Source of the DNA: Archangium violaceum
GTDB lineage: Bacteria; Myxococcota; Myxococcia; Myxococcales; Myxococcaceae
Direction of reading: 5' to 3'
Assembly (NCBI RefSeq): GCF_016859125.1
Contig: NZ_CP069338.1
Span: 10,295,501 to 10,359,500, forward strand
DNA length: 64,000 nt
The notes below the pieces were generated by a model. It had not been told where the DNA came from. It searched no databases and was given only the letters and a program-made list of their open reading frames with translations. Each line of letters begins with the position of its first letter. Positions within the stretch are counted from its first letter, which is position 1. A program made the translations under genes and the position numbers. Below, piece after piece: positions 38,391 through 49,563 of this stretch.

Positions 38391-39800
38391 TCAGCGCCCG
38401 AGTTGAATGTTCTCCAGGACTCCGAGCGCGTCGGGGATGAGCACGGCCGCGGAGTAGTAGGTGCTGACGAGATAGGAGGAGACCGCCTTCTCGTTGACGC
38501 CCATGTGCCGCACGGAGAGGCCCGGCTCGACCTCATCCGGGATGCCCGTCTGCCTCAGCCCGATGACGCCTTGATCGTCCTTCCCCGTCCGGAGCACGAG
38601 GATGGAGGTCGTGCCGTACTCGGAGATGGGAATCTTGTCGCAGGGCAGCAACGGAACGCCGCGCCAGCCGATGAACTTGCGGCCCTCCACCTCGACAATG
38701 GGCGGGTAGAGCCCACGCCGGGTGCACTCCTGACCGAACGCGGAGATGGTGCGCGGATGGGCCAGGAAGAACCGTGACTTCTTGCGCCGGCTGAGCAGAT
38801 CGTCCAGGTCATCGGGCGTGGGCGGCCCGCTGCGCGCGTGGATGCGCTGCTTGAGGTCCGCGTTGTGCAGCAGCCCGAAGTCCCGGTTGTTGATCATCTC
38901 GTCTTCCTGCCGCTCGCGCAGGGCCTCGATGGTCAACCGGACCTGCTCCCCGACCTGGTTCATCGGGCCGTTGAACACGTCCGCCACGCGGGTATGCACC
39001 TTGAGCAGGGTCTGCGCCAGGCTCAGCTCATACTCGCGGGGCTCGAGGTCATAGTCGACGAACGTCCCCGGGAGCTCCGGCTCGCCGTGGTGTCCCGCCG
39101 CGAGCTGGATGGCGGCCTGTCCCGCCTTGTCCTGGGGCTTGCTCAACCGCTCCTTGAGCCGATCGACGTGAGCGGACAGCACCGCGGACTGTTTGATCAG
39201 CTCCTCGAACACCCGCTGCGGCAGCATCATCACCGTGCACGGGGTGAGCGCCTTGACCGTGAACTTCCACTGGTCGTTCGACTCCACCACCGACATGTCC
39301 CCGAGGTGATCGCCATCGGCGAGCGTCTCCAGCAGGACCTCGTCGCCATACTGGCCCCAGCCCACCTTCTGGGCCTTGCCATGGGCGAGCAGGATCACCT
39401 GCTCGGCGGGCTGACCCGCCTCGACGATCCGCTCGCCCGGCTTGAACTCCCTCTGGACGAACCGGGCCGCCAGGGCGGACAACACCTCGGCGTCCTCGAC
39501 CTCGCGCAGCAGCGGCAGCTCCCGCAGCTCCTGGGGAATGACCTCCACCCGGGCGCCGACGTTGGAGAAGCTGAGGCGCCCATCACCCACGGAGTAGGTC
39601 AGGCGACGGTTGACGCGGTACACGCCACCCGGCACCTCGACCCAGGGCAGCATGCGCAGCAGCCACCGGGGGGAGATTCCCAACATCTGCGGCCGCGACT
39701 TCGTCGTCGTCGCCAACTGACGGGCCGCGTCCGTCCCCAGGCTCATCTGCCGCTGTTCCACATCACCACCACCGCTGCCCGTGTTCATCGTATTCGCCAT
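38391..39800 (-). CDS. Family 2B encapsulin shell protein, paralogue B
   Basis: 469 residues. It has the Family 2 encapsulin (SrpI/EshA-like, HK97 fold) N-terminal arm [20 protein letters not shown] and [18 protein letters not shown] cyclic-nucleotide-binding-like insertion follows (about residues 95-215: [28 protein letters not shown] ... [15 protein letters not shown]), then the shell domain ([54 protein letters not shown]) and a C-terminal [13 protein letters not shown]. It is clearly different from the upstream paralogue, most of all in the inserted domain. It lies 46 bases downstream of it. Two-shell Family 2B systems are known to form mixed compartments. Confidence 0.88.
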   Translation of the reverse strand: MANTMNTGSGGGDVEQRQMSLGTDAARQLATTTKSRPQMLGISPRWLLRMLPWVEVPGGVYRVNRRLTYSVGDGRLSFSNVGARVEVIPQELRELPLLREVEDAEVLSALAARFVQREFKPGERIVEAGQPAEQVILLAHGKAQKVGWGQYGDEVLLETLADGDHLGDMSVVESNDQWKFTVKALTPCTVMMLPQRVFEELIKQSAVLSAHVDRLKERLSKPQDKAGQAAIQLAAGHHGEPELPGTFVDYDLEPREYELSLAQTLLKVHTRVADVFNGPMNQVGEQVRLTIEALRERQEDEMINNRDFGLLHNADLKQRIHARSGPPTPDDLDDLLSRRKKSRFFLAHPRTISAFGQECTRRGLYPPIVEVEGRKFIGWRGVPLLPCDKIPISEYGTTSILVLRTGKDDQGVIGLRQTGIPDEVEPGLSVRHMGVNEKAVSSYLVSTYYSAAVLIPDALGVLENIQLGR

Positions 39801-39846
39801 GAGCTGTGCCTCAGCTGTGTCTGGACTGCCTCAGACCGCCCGCATG

Positions 39847-41253
39847 CTAGACGCGGCCGATCTCCACGCTCTCGAGGATGCCGAGCGCGTCGGGGATGAG
39901 CACCGCCGTGGAGAAGTAGGTGCTGACGAGGTAGGACATGACCGCCTTGTCGTTGATGCCCATGAACCGCACGTTCAGGCTGGGCTCGACCTCGTCGGGG
40001 ATGCCGGCCTGGTGCAGGCCAACGACGCCCTGGTTCTCCTCTCCCACGCGCATCAGCATGATGGAGCTGGTCCGCGTCTCGCTGATGGGAATCTTGTTGC
40101 TGGGGAAGATGGGGATGCCGCGCCAGGCGGTGACCGCGCGGCCGTTCACGTCGACGCTGCCCGGGTAGACACCACGGCGGTTGCACTCCTGGCCGAACGC
40201 GGCGATGGCCCGCGGGTGGGCCAGGAAGAAGGACGGATCCTTCCACACGGTGGCCAGCAGCTCGTCCATGTCATCCGGCGTCGGCGGCCCGCTGCGGGTG
40301 TGGATGCGCTGCTTGAGATCGGCGTTGTGCAGCAGGCCGAACTCACGGTTGTTGATCAGCTCGTGCTCCTTGCGCTCCTTCAGCGCCTCGACGGTCAAAC
40401 GCAGCTGCTCCTGGACCTGGTTCATCGGATCGTTGAAGAGGTCGGCGACGCGCGTGTGGATCTGAAGCACCGTCTGCGCCACGCTCAGCTCGTACTCGCG
40501 GGGCGACGTCTCGTAGTCCACGTAGGTGCCCGGCAGCACGGGCTCGCCGTGGTGGCCGGCGGCCAGCTCGATGTCCGCCTGGCCCGACGGGTCCTTCTTC
40601 TTCTTGGCGAGCGCCTTGAAGTCCTCGACGTGCTTCTGCAACGTCGGAGACTGGGCGAGCACCGCCTCGAACGCGGACTGCTGGAGGACCAGCGCGATGA
40701 CCGGGGTGACGGCCTTGGCCGTGAACTTCCACGGGTCATTCGACTCCAGCAGCACCTCGTAGCTGTAGTGGTCGCCATCGGCCAGCACCTCCAGCACCGT
40801 CTGCTCGCCGTACTTGCTGGTGCCGATCTTGTTCACCTTGCCGTGCGCGATGAGGACGATCGAGTCGGCCTCCTGGCCAGCCTGGGTGATGACCTCACCG
40901 GCCTTGTATTCCTTCTGCTCGAAGCGGTTGGCCAGGGCGAGCAGAACCTCGGGGTCATCGAAGCCGCGCAGCAGGGGCAGCTCACGGAGTTCCTGGGGGA
41001 TGACCTGCACCCGCGCGCCAGTGCTGGTGAAGGACACGCGGCCATCGCCCACGTTGTAGCTCAGGCGCCGGTTGAGACGGAACACGCCACCGTTGACCTG
41101 CACCCAGGGCAGCAGCTTGAGCAGCCACCGGTTGGAGATGCCCTGCATCTGCGGGGCGGACTTGGTCGTCGTCGCCAGCTGGCGCGCCGCTTCCGTCCCG
41201 AGGCTCATCTGCTGCTTCCTGGCTTCCTCAATCAGCTTCTCGAAATTCGCCAT
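39847..41253 (-). CDS. Family 2B encapsulin shell protein, paralogue A
   Basis: 468 residues with the same layout as the downstream paralogue: arm ([20 protein letters not shown]), [17 protein letters not shown], cyclic-nucleotide-like domain ([28 protein letters not shown] ... [15 protein letters not shown]) and HK97-type shell domain ([54 protein letters not shown]). The inserted domain lacks the usual Gly-Glu ... Arg-x-Ala phosphate cassette, so cAMP binding is doubtful. ATG 41253 is 5 bases after the geosmin synthase stop and has a GAGGTG site inside that gene's end, so translation is coupled. A GTG at 41262 is less likely. Confidence 0.9.
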   Translation of the reverse strand: MANFEKLIEEARKQQMSLGTEAARQLATTTKSAPQMQGISNRWLLKLLPWVQVNGGVFRLNRRLSYNVGDGRVSFTSTGARVQVIPQELRELPLLRGFDDPEVLLALANRFEQKEYKAGEVITQAGQEADSIVLIAHGKVNKIGTSKYGEQTVLEVLADGDHYSYEVLLESNDPWKFTAKAVTPVIALVLQQSAFEAVLAQSPTLQKHVEDFKALAKKKKDPSGQADIELAAGHHGEPVLPGTYVDYETSPREYELSVAQTVLQIHTRVADLFNDPMNQVQEQLRLTVEALKERKEHELINNREFGLLHNADLKQRIHTRSGPPTPDDMDELLATVWKDPSFFLAHPRAIAAFGQECNRRGVYPGSVDVNGRAVTAWRGIPIFPSNKIPISETRTSSIMLMRVGEENQGVVGLHQAGIPDEVEPSLNVRFMGINDKAVMSYLVSTYFSTAVLIPDALGILESVEIGRV

Positions 41254-41258
41254 GACAC

Positions 41259-43610
<2,352 letters not shown>

Positions 43611-43741
43611 TCACAGGACAAGAAGTGCCTGGTAGGCAACGGACGGTGACCACTAGCACCTGGCATGCCAGCCCCTCCCGAAGCCTTCACTCAGAGGGGA
43701 GGTGCCTTGGATTCATCCGTGGCACCAGGAAGAGGGCCTGG

Positions 43742-43782
43742 TGACACGTCAATCGACGTGTCAGGAGGGAACTGACGTGTCA
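43742..43782. promoter_or_regulatory. inverted repeats upstream of the geosmin/encapsulin operon
   Basis: TGACACGTC-AATC-GACGTGTCA (43742-43763) is a perfect 22-base palindrome. Ten bases later comes another TGACGTGTCA (43773-43782). Together they give three TGAC-CGTCA-type half-sites, 150-190 bases before geoA. The gap also contains TGGCATGCCA near 43660. This looks like a cooperative operator for a dimeric regulator; the regulator is not encoded next to it. Confidence 0.6.
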
Positions 43783-43825
43783 GCTCGGCTCACGGGTTCG
43801 CGCTGAGCGGCCCGTACCCGGCCCG

Positions 43826-44581
43826 TCAACGCACTGGTGCCCAGATGGCGCTGTGGGCCTCCGGCGCGTCCGGAGACACTTCCGCCGTATAGAAGTAGGC
43901 CGCGATCGCGGCTCGACCGCGACCCTCGGGACACTCCAGCGGGGATGGGTGGCCATGCCAGTAGTCATCGCCATGAGCCATCACGACCAGCCGATCGAGC
44001 AGCGGAGCGATTCGTGTCTCGCACCTGGAGAGATCGGCACTCCACAGCTCGAGGTCGCCGCCCCAGGCGGGTTCCCAGCCGGGGTTCAGGTAGTAGAGGA
44101 CGGTGAGCCGCCGCGTGAGCGCTCGGAAACGATCGCGGTTGAAGTCCGCGTGAAGCGCCAGATGGCCCCCCCGCAGAGTGAGGTGCAGCCCGGCGCCCCG
44201 GAAATGAGGATCCGCGATGAGCCCCTGGACTCCGGTGAGCGTCTCCAGGAAATCGAGGAACGACATGCTCGAGAGCTCCGAGAGCAGGTGCCGGAGCGCT
44301 CCGTGCACACCCTCGAACGCCTTGCGCTGGAGTTGCCCCAGGCGCGCCGCCTGTTCCTGGTGATCGCGCCGCTTCCAGTGGGCGTCGGAGGCGCCCGGGA
44401 AGACCCCAGCCAGTCCGGACGCGAGCCGCTCTCCCAGGAAGCCATCGATGACGACGTGAGGATAGGGCCGTGCGGCGCCGTAGGCGTCACGATGGGCCAG
44501 CGCGAGCGAGCGGAGCGCCGTACGCGACAGGAAGAAGCTCGGACCCAACAACGGGCCTTCTTCGATGGTTGCGACGCTCAC
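43826..44581 (-). CDS. 2-oxoglutarate/Fe(II)-dependent oxygenase
   Basis: 251 residues from GTG 44581, which has a GGAGAGG site. The double-stranded beta-helix core shows the Fe ligands His and Asp in LALHADFNRDRF and the distal His in YWHGHPSPLECPEGRGRAAIAAYFYT, with an Arg for 2-oxoglutarate. The N-terminal PYPHVVIDGFLGERLA is typical of prolyl-hydroxylase-like enzymes. The substrate is unknown. It ends 233 bases upstream of geoA on the same strand but is separated from it by the operator region, so a role with geosmin is not implied. Confidence 0.82.
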   Translation of the reverse strand: MSVATIEEGPLLGPSFFLSRTALRSLALAHRDAYGAARPYPHVVIDGFLGERLASGLAGVFPGASDAHWKRRDHQEQAARLGQLQRKAFEGVHGALRHLLSELSSMSFLDFLETLTGVQGLIADPHFRGAGLHLTLRGGHLALHADFNRDRFRALTRRLTVLYYLNPGWEPAWGGDLELWSADLSRCETRIAPLLDRLVVMAHGDDYWHGHPSPLECPEGRGRAAIAAYFYTAEVSPDAPEAHSAIWAPVR

Positions 44582-44884
44582 GGTGCCTCTCCGCCAGGGT
44601 TGCCGGCCTGCGATGATGCCATGAGGGCCCATCTCAGCAGAGGAGCGACTCCCTTGCTTGCCTGATCCGGGGGCTGGCGCGGGCCGTGCTCTCCTGGTCC
44701 GTGTCCTTCCGTGCTCGCTGAGCTGGTGCGTTGGGCGACGAAGGGACACCCGGTTGATGACCGTTGAGGGCACACGCGCCAAGGCCGGAACCCCCTGATG
44801 ATCAGAGGATTCCGGCCTCGGCTTGTCGCTTCGAGTCGTTGCCGCCACCGCCAACCCGGTTATCGGTGGACGCACTCGGCGGGG
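44582..44884. other. 303-base gap between oxygenase and chitinase-like genes
   Basis: No gene is seen. Apart from the strong hairpin at 44782-44818 the stretch holds nothing that I can identify; it must contain the promoter of the minus-strand oxygenase. Confidence 0.5.
44782..44818 (-). terminator. terminator hairpin of the chitinase-like gene
   Basis: AGGCCGGAA (44782-44790) pairs with TTCCGGCCT (44810-44818), with a second inner stem CTGAT/ATCAG. The flanks (CCAAGGCCGGAA ... TTCCGGCCTCGG-TTGT) match those of the hairpin at 51645-51682, so the two are related elements. Confidence 0.65.
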
Positions 44885-46489
44885 TCAGCGCACCTCGAAT
44901 TCGTAGATGCGCGTCGCCGGGTCGCCGTTCTGGGTCGGGGTGGTCACGTTGAGCTTGATGTAGCGCGCCGAGGTGGCGCTGATCGAGTGCGTCGAGGTGT
45001 TGGCGGTGTTGTTGGTCACGGTCACCGGGGTGCTCCAGCTGGTACCGTTGCTGGAGGTCTGGATGGTGAAGGCCCTGGTGTTCCAGGTGCTCGATTCACC
45101 GCCCGCGCCGGCATGCTTGACCACGAAGCTGCGGACCGTCTGCACCGAGCCGAGATCGACCTGCAGCCAGGACGAAGAAGCCAACGAGCAGAACTTGTCG
45201 GTGTTGCCGCCGGAGACGCTGCCGTTGACCGCCTTGGCGGGCGTTTCGCTGCTGTTGCAGGCGCTGGAGCCGGTCGCCGGTTTGTTGAGCGCCAGGTTGA
45301 CGTTGCCGGCGCCGACCGAGACGGTCTGGGTCCTGGTGTGGCTGGCGCCGTCGTCATCGGTCACGGTCAGGCTGACGTCGTAGTTGCCGGCGCTGGCGTA
45401 GACATGGCTGGGATTGGTCGCGGTCGAGCCGCTGCCGTCGCCGAAATTCCAGCTGCGCGAGGCGATGCTGCCGTCGCTGTCGCTGGAGGAGTCGCTGAAG
45501 CTCGCGATCAGTCCGCTCACGCTGACGCCGAAATTGGCCACCGGCGGGGTGTTGCCACTGACCGCGGTGTTGATCGCCGCCGCGTACTGCGCGGTCGTGC
45601 CCTGCGACCAGCACTTCTGGATATCGTCATACAGCCACATGAAGCCGCCGCCGATGCCGGCGGTGGCCTTCCAGTTGCTCATCTTGCTCTGCACCGTGGC
45701 CGGACTGTCGCCGCTGCCGCAGCCGGTGCCGTGGCGCGACCACAGGCCCGGATCGACGGTCATGCCCATCGCGGTGTTCCAGCTGGCCGGATTGTTGCCG
45801 GCGCCTCCGTCGTACACCTGCAGGTAGATGGTGTCGACCGCGCTGCCGAGGTTGTCCTTGAGGTTCTTCCAGAAGCTCTGGTTGGTGTAGGGCGCGAAGG
45901 TGATCTTGTAGCCCAGGCCGATCAGCATCTGCCCGAACTGGGTGGTCGGGGAGAGGTCGTAGGCGCTCTCGTCGTCGAAGTTGACCGCGTCGGCGCCGGT
46001 GGCGTTCTTCAGCGCCTGGAAGTTGCGGTACAGGATGCTGTTGCTGCCGGTGCCGCAGACGATGGTGCTGCCGCAGCCGGCGGCGGTGCCGTTGACCAGC
46101 CTGGCCATGCGCTCGAAATCGGGAACGCTCCAGGCGCCGATCGACACTTCGATGCGATTGACCGAGGTCGGCGCGGTCTTGAGCGTGGCCAGCCGCGTCG
46201 GCCAGGCCGAGTCACCGATGTAGGCGCCGTTCTTGACCACCGGGATGTCGTTGTAGACCAGGTCGCCGTTGTCCTCGATATGGAAGCTCCACAGGATCAC
46301 GGTGGTGAAGCCCGAGTTGCGCAGGTCGTCCATCACCGCGGTGCCGCCGGAATAGAACGGACCGCCGCCGTAGATCGCCGAATCGGCCTGGGCCGCCGGC
46401 GCGATCGCGGTCAGGGCGAGGGCGGCGAGCGCCGGCCAGGCTCGGCGGGAGGGACGGAGGCGGGACGAGAGTGGCTTCGACTTCGACAT
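44885..46489 (-). CDS. secreted glycoside-hydrolase-like protein with PKD and discoidin domains
   Basis: 534 residues. Signal peptide (RAWPALAALALTAIAPAAQA), then a TIM-barrel-like domain of about 280 residues (SAIYGGGPFYSGGTAVMDD, ATGADAVNFDDESAYD, FMWLYDDIQKCW). NFDDE takes the place of the GH18 DxxDxDxE motif, so chitinase activity is uncertain. A PKD domain follows (PPVANFGVSVSGLIASFSD ... SWNFGDGSG), then a C-terminal F5/8 discoidin domain (NLALNKPATGSSACNSSETP ... IYEFEV). Similar proteins occur in Streptomyces and Lysobacter. The AT-rich leader and sequence style suggest acquisition by transfer. Confidence 0.78.
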   Translation of the reverse strand: MSKSKPLSSRLRPSRRAWPALAALALTAIAPAAQADSAIYGGGPFYSGGTAVMDDLRNSGFTTVILWSFHIEDNGDLVYNDIPVVKNGAYIGDSAWPTRLATLKTAPTSVNRIEVSIGAWSVPDFERMARLVNGTAAGCGSTIVCGTGSNSILYRNFQALKNATGADAVNFDDESAYDLSPTTQFGQMLIGLGYKITFAPYTNQSFWKNLKDNLGSAVDTIYLQVYDGGAGNNPASWNTAMGMTVDPGLWSRHGTGCGSGDSPATVQSKMSNWKATAGIGGGFMWLYDDIQKCWSQGTTAQYAAAINTAVSGNTPPVANFGVSVSGLIASFSDSSSDSDGSIASRSWNFGDGSGSTATNPSHVYASAGNYDVSLTVTDDDGASHTRTQTVSVGAGNVNLALNKPATGSSACNSSETPAKAVNGSVSGGNTDKFCSLASSSWLQVDLGSVQTVRSFVVKHAGAGGESSTWNTRAFTIQTSSNGTSWSTPVTVTNNTANTSTHSISATSARYIKLNVTTPTQNGDPATRIYEFEVR

Positions 46490-46599
46490 GGTGCGCTCCC
46501 CTGTAATGAGCGTCGTGGACGCGATGGCATCGATGCGCGCGCTCGCGCGCTCCTTGTCGCCGGCCTCGGCGATGGGTCCACATTGGGAGCACCGGAATC

Positions 46600-46655
46600 A
46601 GAGTGTCAACATGTTGTTCGATTTAAACATGGAAATAATGTTTTACCCGGCGTTG
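46600..46655 (-). promoter_or_regulatory. AT-rich leader of the chitinase-like gene
   Basis: The 204-base gap has an AT-rich island unlike the rest of the window (TTTAAACATGGAAATAATG on the plus strand) and the palindrome CAACATGTTG. On the minus strand TTGACA appears as a possible -35 element about 110 bases before the start codon, with a poor -10 match. This may be imported promoter DNA. Confidence 0.35.
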
Positions 46656-46693
46656 GTGGGATTTGGCGCCAGCACGTCGGGCGAGTCAGTCCG

Positions 46694-48064
46694 TTACACA
46701 TCGAGCGGCGGCGGGCTGCCCTTGAGGACGTAGTAGAACCGCTTCGCCACTCCATGGAACTTCGCATCCTTGGGGATCATCGCCCGGAACAAGCCGGTCG
46801 CATGGTCCTCGAGCTGGTGCAGCAGGAAGCTCCTGGGCTGCCGCCGGAGGTACTCGGTGAAGTACTTCAGGACCTCGGCCTTCGAATACGCGCGCCCGTT
46901 GTCGGCGTACTTGGCGACGATCGGCGTGAACCACGGGTACAGGCTGTCGAGCCCGTGCAGCGTGGTCTTCATGAAGTTGCCGATCAGCAGGTCGTCGAAG
47001 ATCTCGTACTCGACCGCGGTCATCAACGAGCCCCGAGGCACCTCGAAGGTGACACCGTACTTCGAGCGCTTGTTGTTCAGATCGATGGTGAGCTCGCGCC
47101 CACCCACTCGCAAGCGCACGAAGCCGAGCTTGCTCGCCAGGACCTGCTTGTTCTTGAAGTAGGCGACGAGCCTCTTGCGATCTTCCTCGTCGAGCGGCTC
47201 GCTCCAGTCGTCGCCGAACGCCTTCGGATCGCGGGGGCTCCTGTCGGCGGGGGGCGGTCGGAGCTCGGTCACCTCCCCCGTCTCACAATCCACCCGAACG
47301 AAGGCCGGCAGCACCTCGGAGCCAGGCAGTTCGAAGCCCTCGGCGTACGCGTCGATGGGAGTGGTGTAGGCCTCCCCCCAGAGACTGTCCTGGCGGCGGT
47401 AGCAGTGGAATGAGCTGAAGGGAATGAAGTACCGCGCATTGTACCGCCGCATGGGGGCGATCAGCGTCCGGCCCACCGGGTACTTCTTCGCGGCCCAGGG
47501 CTCGATGCGTTCCCCGTCCTCGTCGAACAGGTTGATCATGTCCGCGTCGCCGTAGCCGCTCAGCCTCAGGAGGAAGTTCCCCTCGTACTGGGAGGCCACC
47601 CGCGCCACCTCCGCACCCCAGCCGCGATCGACCGCGTCATTGAGGTTGATGACGAGCCGCTTGCCAATCTTCACCAGCAGGATGGAGTCCTGGAAGTAGT
47701 CCGTCATGCACATCACTTCGATATTGTCGGAGATGCGCGTCCAGGTCCGCTCCGCGAGGATGGTCACGTTGAATCCCTGAGCCGTCAGCTCCTCGTGGAT
47801 CCGGCCGCCCACATGATCGCCGATGAGGATCTTCTTGCCGGAGAGCGCGGGCAGGGAGTCGCCGTTCAGGTGGTCCGGATGACCGTGCGAGAACCAGACG
47901 TATTCACACTCCTGGATGTGGCTCAGTTGCTCCGGTGGAATGGAGTAGCTCAGCCCCCAGCTCCCGAAATAGGCCGCGTCGCTGATCCACGGATCCGTGG
48001 CCAACATGGGCTTGCCGTCAATGGCAATGAGGGTGGCATTTCCGATGGTCTCGAATCCAAGCAT
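46694..48064 (-). CDS. metallo-beta-lactamase-fold hydrolase
   Basis: 456 residues. The MBL metal-binding motif is SHGHPDHLNGD (HxHxDH), after NATLIAIDGKPMLATDPWISDAAYFGSW. Later blocks are VINLNDAVDRGWG and FSSFHCYRRQDSLWGEAYTTPID. The C-terminal 200 residues form an extra domain with FGDDWSEPLDEEDRKRLVAYF. The general layout recalls the UlaG/CMP-Neu5Ac-hydroxylase-like branch, from memory. The substrate is unknown. ATG 48064 gives MLGFETIGNATL, the normal start of the fold. It is divergent from the fragment and hydrolase that follow. Confidence 0.78.
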   Translation of the reverse strand: MLGFETIGNATLIAIDGKPMLATDPWISDAAYFGSWGLSYSIPPEQLSHIQECEYVWFSHGHPDHLNGDSLPALSGKKILIGDHVGGRIHEELTAQGFNVTILAERTWTRISDNIEVMCMTDYFQDSILLVKIGKRLVINLNDAVDRGWGAEVARVASQYEGNFLLRLSGYGDADMINLFDEDGERIEPWAAKKYPVGRTLIAPMRRYNARYFIPFSSFHCYRRQDSLWGEAYTTPIDAYAEGFELPGSEVLPAFVRVDCETGEVTELRPPPADRSPRDPKAFGDDWSEPLDEEDRKRLVAYFKNKQVLASKLGFVRLRVGGRELTIDLNNKRSKYGVTFEVPRGSLMTAVEYEIFDDLLIGNFMKTTLHGLDSLYPWFTPIVAKYADNGRAYSKAEVLKYFTEYLRRQPRSFLLHQLEDHATGLFRAMIPKDAKFHGVAKRFYYVLKGSPPPLDV

Positions 48065-48272
48065 GGGCTTCGTACCCCGTTCCGCGGCGAGAGGGGCGAG
48101 GACGATACGCCTGGTGGCCAGAGCCCGAATCAGCACGTTTGGATGAGAGAGCCGTTCGAGAGTTGACTTCTGAGTTCGTAACCCCTGAGATGAAAGAGGA
48201 GCGGACAATGCAACATCATGGAAATGGCGTGGCGCACGCGAGGGTCGGCCGCCGGAGCGTACTCTGAACAAG

Positions 48273-48437
48273 GGGGAGCACGGCGGCAGACGTCTCCTCT
48301 CCGAGCGCTCGGTCGAGCTCATGACCACCGACCACATCACGCCTCGGCAGAAGGCCGTGTCGCCCTTCCTCCCCGGCTTCTGGGACAAGCGAGGCTGGGG
48401 CTATGCTCTCTCCATCGTCCACCAGCACCCAACCTAG
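48273..48437 (+). pseudogene. C-terminal fragment of a serine beta-lactamase-family hydrolase
   Basis: One plus-strand frame reads GGRRLLSERSVELMTTDHIT, PRQKAVSPFLPGFWDKRGWG and YALSIVHQHPT, then stops at 48437. LLS-SVELMTTDHLTPEQK and GFWDGRGWGFG are characteristic of the C-terminal region of EstB/class-C-like serine hydrolases. The rest of the gene is missing upstream, where the MBL gene promoter now lies. It does not match the intact enzyme at 49564-51612, so it is the relic of another gene. The remainder of the 48065-48475 gap holds no other gene. Confidence 0.6.
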
Positions 48438-48475
48438 AACGCGGACCGCCGTCGTCCCAAGGCGTACCTGGACCG

Positions 48476-49480
48476 ATGCGAACACCTTTACCTCGAACAG
48501 ACCCGAACCCCCGGCGCAGGCGACGTCGCCGATGGCTCGCCGCCGGAGGCATCCTCGCCGGCCTCGGACTGATCATGCTCTTCGCGCTGCGCAGCCCGTC
48601 TCCGGTCGGGTACTTCACCTCCGCGGCGTCCCAGGACCGCTTTCTCGCGGCGTACAACCGCGCGATGGCGGACATGCCTCGACCGGATCGGACGCTCGAC
48701 CTCCGCACGTCGTACGGGGTGGTACGGGTCTATTACTTCGCCGGAGCCGCTCCCGCTGCCGTACCGCTGCTGTTGTTGCCCGGCAGGGCGTCAGCGTCAC
48801 CTGTCTGGGCGGACAACATGCCGGCCCTGCTCGGCGTTCGCAGCCTCTACACGATCGACCTCCTCGGCGAGCCCGGGATGAGCATTCAGTCCCGGCCGAT
48901 CACCACCGCTGATGATCATGCTCGATGGCTGCACGAAGTCCTGCTGGCGTTGCCCGAGAGCAAGGTCCATCTCCTCGGGATGTCGATCGGTGGGTGGACG
49001 GCGATCAATCTGGCCGTCCGTCAGCCGGAGAAGATCGCCAGTGTCACCGTGCTCGACCCGGTCATGACCTTCAACAATCTCTCCGTGGAAGCGATCGTCC
49101 GGAGCATCCCGGCGAGCGTGCGCTGGTTCCCCAAGGCGTGGCGCGACAGCTTCGCCAGTTGGACGGCGAACGGGGCGCCGGTCAAGGACGTACCGGTGGC
49201 CGTGATGATCGAAGCCGGCATGCAGTCGTACGTGTCGAAGCTCTCGGGTCCGGTCCGAATCACCGAAGCTCAACTCACCGCGCTGAACATCCCGGTGCTG
49301 GCGATCATCGCCGGCGCCTCCGGCATGCACGACTCCGCCGAGGGGGCTGAGACGGCTCGCCGGCTGCTCGAGCCCGGTGTGGTCAAGGTCTATCCCGAAG
49401 CGTCGCACGCGATCAACGGTGAGTATCCCAACGAGATCGCCGCCGACATCTCCGGCTTCCTCGGTCGGATCGATCCGTGA
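48476..49480 (+). CDS. membrane-anchored alpha/beta hydrolase
   Basis: 334 residues. A run of Arg followed by one hydrophobic helix (WLAAGGILAGLGLIMLFAL) anchors the N-terminus. The alpha/beta hydrolase domain has LLLLPGRASASPVW (oxyanion region), the nucleophile elbow LLGMSIGGWTA, an Asp candidate in SVTVLDPVM and the His in PEASHAINGEYP. The substrate is unknown. The start is taken at ATG 48476 because the preceding 200 bases belong to a gene fragment in another frame. Confidence 0.78.
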   Translation: MRTPLPRTDPNPRRRRRRRWLAAGGILAGLGLIMLFALRSPSPVGYFTSAASQDRFLAAYNRAMADMPRPDRTLDLRTSYGVVRVYYFAGAAPAAVPLLLLPGRASASPVWADNMPALLGVRSLYTIDLLGEPGMSIQSRPITTADDHARWLHEVLLALPESKVHLLGMSIGGWTAINLAVRQPEKIASVTVLDPVMTFNNLSVEAIVRSIPASVRWFPKAWRDSFASWTANGAPVKDVPVAVMIEAGMQSYVSKLSGPVRITEAQLTALNIPVLAIIAGASGMHDSAEGAETARRLLEPGVVKVYPEASHAINGEYPNEIAADISGFLGRIDP

Positions 49481-49563
49481 CGTCGGGACGCAATCGGATC
49501 TCCGCTCGCTCGTTCACGGGGCGAGGCTGCCGAAGCAGTCTTCCCCTCCGGAGATTCCAGCAC

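Noticed and set aside
38391..41253. Family 1 (ferritin-like cargo) encapsulin as in Myxococcus xanthus EncA
   Set aside because: Both proteins are about 470 residues with a cyclic-nucleotide-like insertion and the SrpI/EshA-type arm, and no ferritin-like cargo gene is nearby.
43826..44581. The 2OG-Fe(II) oxygenase as a geosmin-tailoring enzyme of the encapsulin operon
   Set aside because: It is on the same strand but separated by a 233-base gap containing the operator repeats; no known geosmin step needs it.
44798..47413. An 871-codon open frame on the plus strand
   Set aside because: It runs antisense across two unrelated minus-strand genes and their gap, and its composition is typical of a reading-frame shadow in high-GC DNA.
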